NCBI RefSeq assembly: GCF_000286835.2
Contig: NZ_AJYD02000003.1
Location: 167,527-231,526 of the forward strand
DNA length: 64,000 bases
Direction of reading: 5' to 3'
Origin: Enterovibrio norvegicus FF-33
GTDB lineage: Bacteria; Pseudomonadota; Gammaproteobacteria; Enterobacterales; Vibrionaceae
Made by a program: the position numbers and the translations under genes
Part shown: piece by piece, positions 63,501-64,000 of the stretch
Layout: each line of letters starts with the position of its first letter
Position numbering within the stretch: the stretch's first letter is position 1
The notes under the pieces: model-generated
The model's database searches: none
Told to the model about the DNA's origin: nothing
Seen by the model: only the letters and a program-made list of their open reading frames with translations

Positions 63501-63576
63501 TGGAGCGACACACGAGGCTCGAACTCGTGACCTCAACCTTGGCAAGGTTGCGCTCTACCAGCTGAGCTAGTGTCGC
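63501..63576 (-). tRNA. tRNA-Gly (anticodon GCC)
   Basis: A 76-nt gene with acceptor arms GCGACAC/GTGTCGC, D-arm AGCTCAGCTGGTAGAGC, anticodon loop CTTGCCAAG (GCC), T-arm GAGTTCGAACCTC and encoded CCA. Last gene of the array in transcription order, nearest the terminator. Confidence 0.97.
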
Positions 63577-63620
63577 ATTAAAGAGCGTCCGAATGACTTC
63601 GGCAATTTTTGAAGCGATTG

Positions 63621-63792
63621 CAAGGTAACTTGCGTTTCGCACTTCCGACATATCGAAAGGTATCAATTTGGAGCGACACACGAGGCTCCCGATCTTCAAG
63701 GCTTAGGCGTGACCTCAACCTTGGCAAGGTTTCTTGCGTGTTGCGCTTCCGACGTATCGAAAGGTATCAATTTGGAGCGACACACGAGGCTC
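63621..63792. repeat. Tandem duplication in tRNA-Gly spacer (offset 104 bp)
   Basis: 63621-63688 and 63725-63792 match at about 62 of 68 positions. The shared unit includes spacer CTTCCGAC-TATCGAAAGG and the first 20 nt of the tRNA 3' end. It shows that the array grew by tandem duplication of a tRNA plus spacer. Confidence 0.85.
63669..63730 (-). pseudogene. Broken tRNA-Gly copy
   Basis: The tRNA 3' end (63669-63688, including CCA and half the T-arm) is intact. Then about 20 foreign bases replace the rest of the T-loop, the anticodon region with GCC is retained (to 63730), and the D-arm and 5' acceptor strand are absent. It cannot fold as a tRNA. Confidence 0.85.
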
Positions 63793-63848
63793 GAACTCGT
63801 GACCTCAACCTTGGCAAGGTTGCGCTCTACCAGCTGAGCTAGTGTCGC
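63773..63848 (-). tRNA. tRNA-Gly (anticodon GCC)
   Basis: 76 nt, identical by eye to the copy at 63501-63576, with encoded CCA. Separated from it by the broken copy. Confidence 0.97.
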
Positions 63849-63956
63849 AAGGATCATCTGACGATCATCACATGATCTTTAAATCTTATTGTTCCCGCAA
63901 ACTTTGTTCGGTGTGCTTTCGCTATACCGTATGTTTGCTCTCTCACTAAGAGAGAT

Positions 63957-64000
63957 TGGAGCGACACACGAGGCTCGAACTCGTGACCTCAACCTTGGCA
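63957..64000 (-). tRNA. tRNA-Gly (anticodon GCC), partial at window edge
   Basis: The first 44 bases on the plus strand (the tRNA 3' half through the anticodon) match the other copies exactly; the remainder lies past the window. Confidence 0.93.

Overview
The window is a gene-dense piece of a gammaproteobacterial chromosome of roughly 48% G+C (estimated by eye). Gene content and order point to the Vibrionaceae. The evidence is a motX gene for a sodium-driven polar flagellum beside purA, the orders zur-dusA-pspG, rpsF-priB-rpsR-rplI, nsrR-rnr-rlmB and amiB-mutL-miaA-hfq-hflX-hflK-hflC, and queG followed by tandem tRNA-Gly genes. A Grimontia- or Enterovibrio-like genus would fit the PQQ island, but that is a guess. 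No insertion sequence, prophage, CRISPR array or rRNA was seen.

Region by region. 1-1.6 kb: the N-terminus of a probable alkyl sulfatase, a divergent LysR regulator and a tiny lipoprotein. 1.7-6.0 kb: cysJIH for assimilatory sulfate reduction. 6.2-28.5 kb: an accessory island for periplasmic alcohol oxidation by a PQQ enzyme. It has a NosP-like nitric-oxide sensor with its NahK-like hybrid kinase, an AgmR/ErbR-type response regulator, pqqABCDE with an M16 peptidase (PqqF-like), an orphan NosR/NirI-like flavo-iron-sulfur membrane protein, an ExaC-like aldehyde dehydrogenase, a PQQ alcohol dehydrogenase carrying the Asp-x-Asp signature expected of lanthanide-using enzymes, a MoxJ-like binding protein and a cytochrome c550. 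A divergent four-gene PQQ-associated ABC system with a beta-propeller protein completes it. 28.6-41.4 kb: an outer-membrane barrel, pspG, dusA, zur, a CheX-like protein, pgi, a YjbQ protein, a secreted Calx-beta-like protein, a BamA/TamA-like barrel, alr, dnaB and a DUF481 protein. 41.5-64 kb: conserved housekeeping blocks (S6-PriB-S18-L9; RlmB-RNase R-NsrR with divergent Hmp; MotX; PurA; HflCKX-Hfq-MiaA-MutL-AmiB-TsaE-Nnr; QueG), then a cluster of DnaA boxes and a tRNA-Gly(GCC) array that contains a broken copy.

How the genes work together. In the island, alcohols would be oxidised in the periplasm by the PQQ dehydrogenase, electrons would pass to cytochrome c550, and the aldehyde would be oxidised in the cytoplasm by the ExaC-like enzyme. 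PqqA-F make the cofactor, and AgmR plus NahK probably set expression. The NosP-NahK pair suggests that nitric oxide is an input. A second, separate NO circuit (NsrR-Hmp, with two tandem operator-like repeats) lies at 47 kb.

The most interesting non-coding signals are a datA-like DnaA-box cluster between queG and the tRNA-Gly genes, a sigma-28 promoter for motX, a sigma-54 promoter for pspG, an attenuator-like hairpin after pqqA, and a perfect intrinsic terminator inside the signal-peptide codons of the outer-membrane gene downstream of alr.
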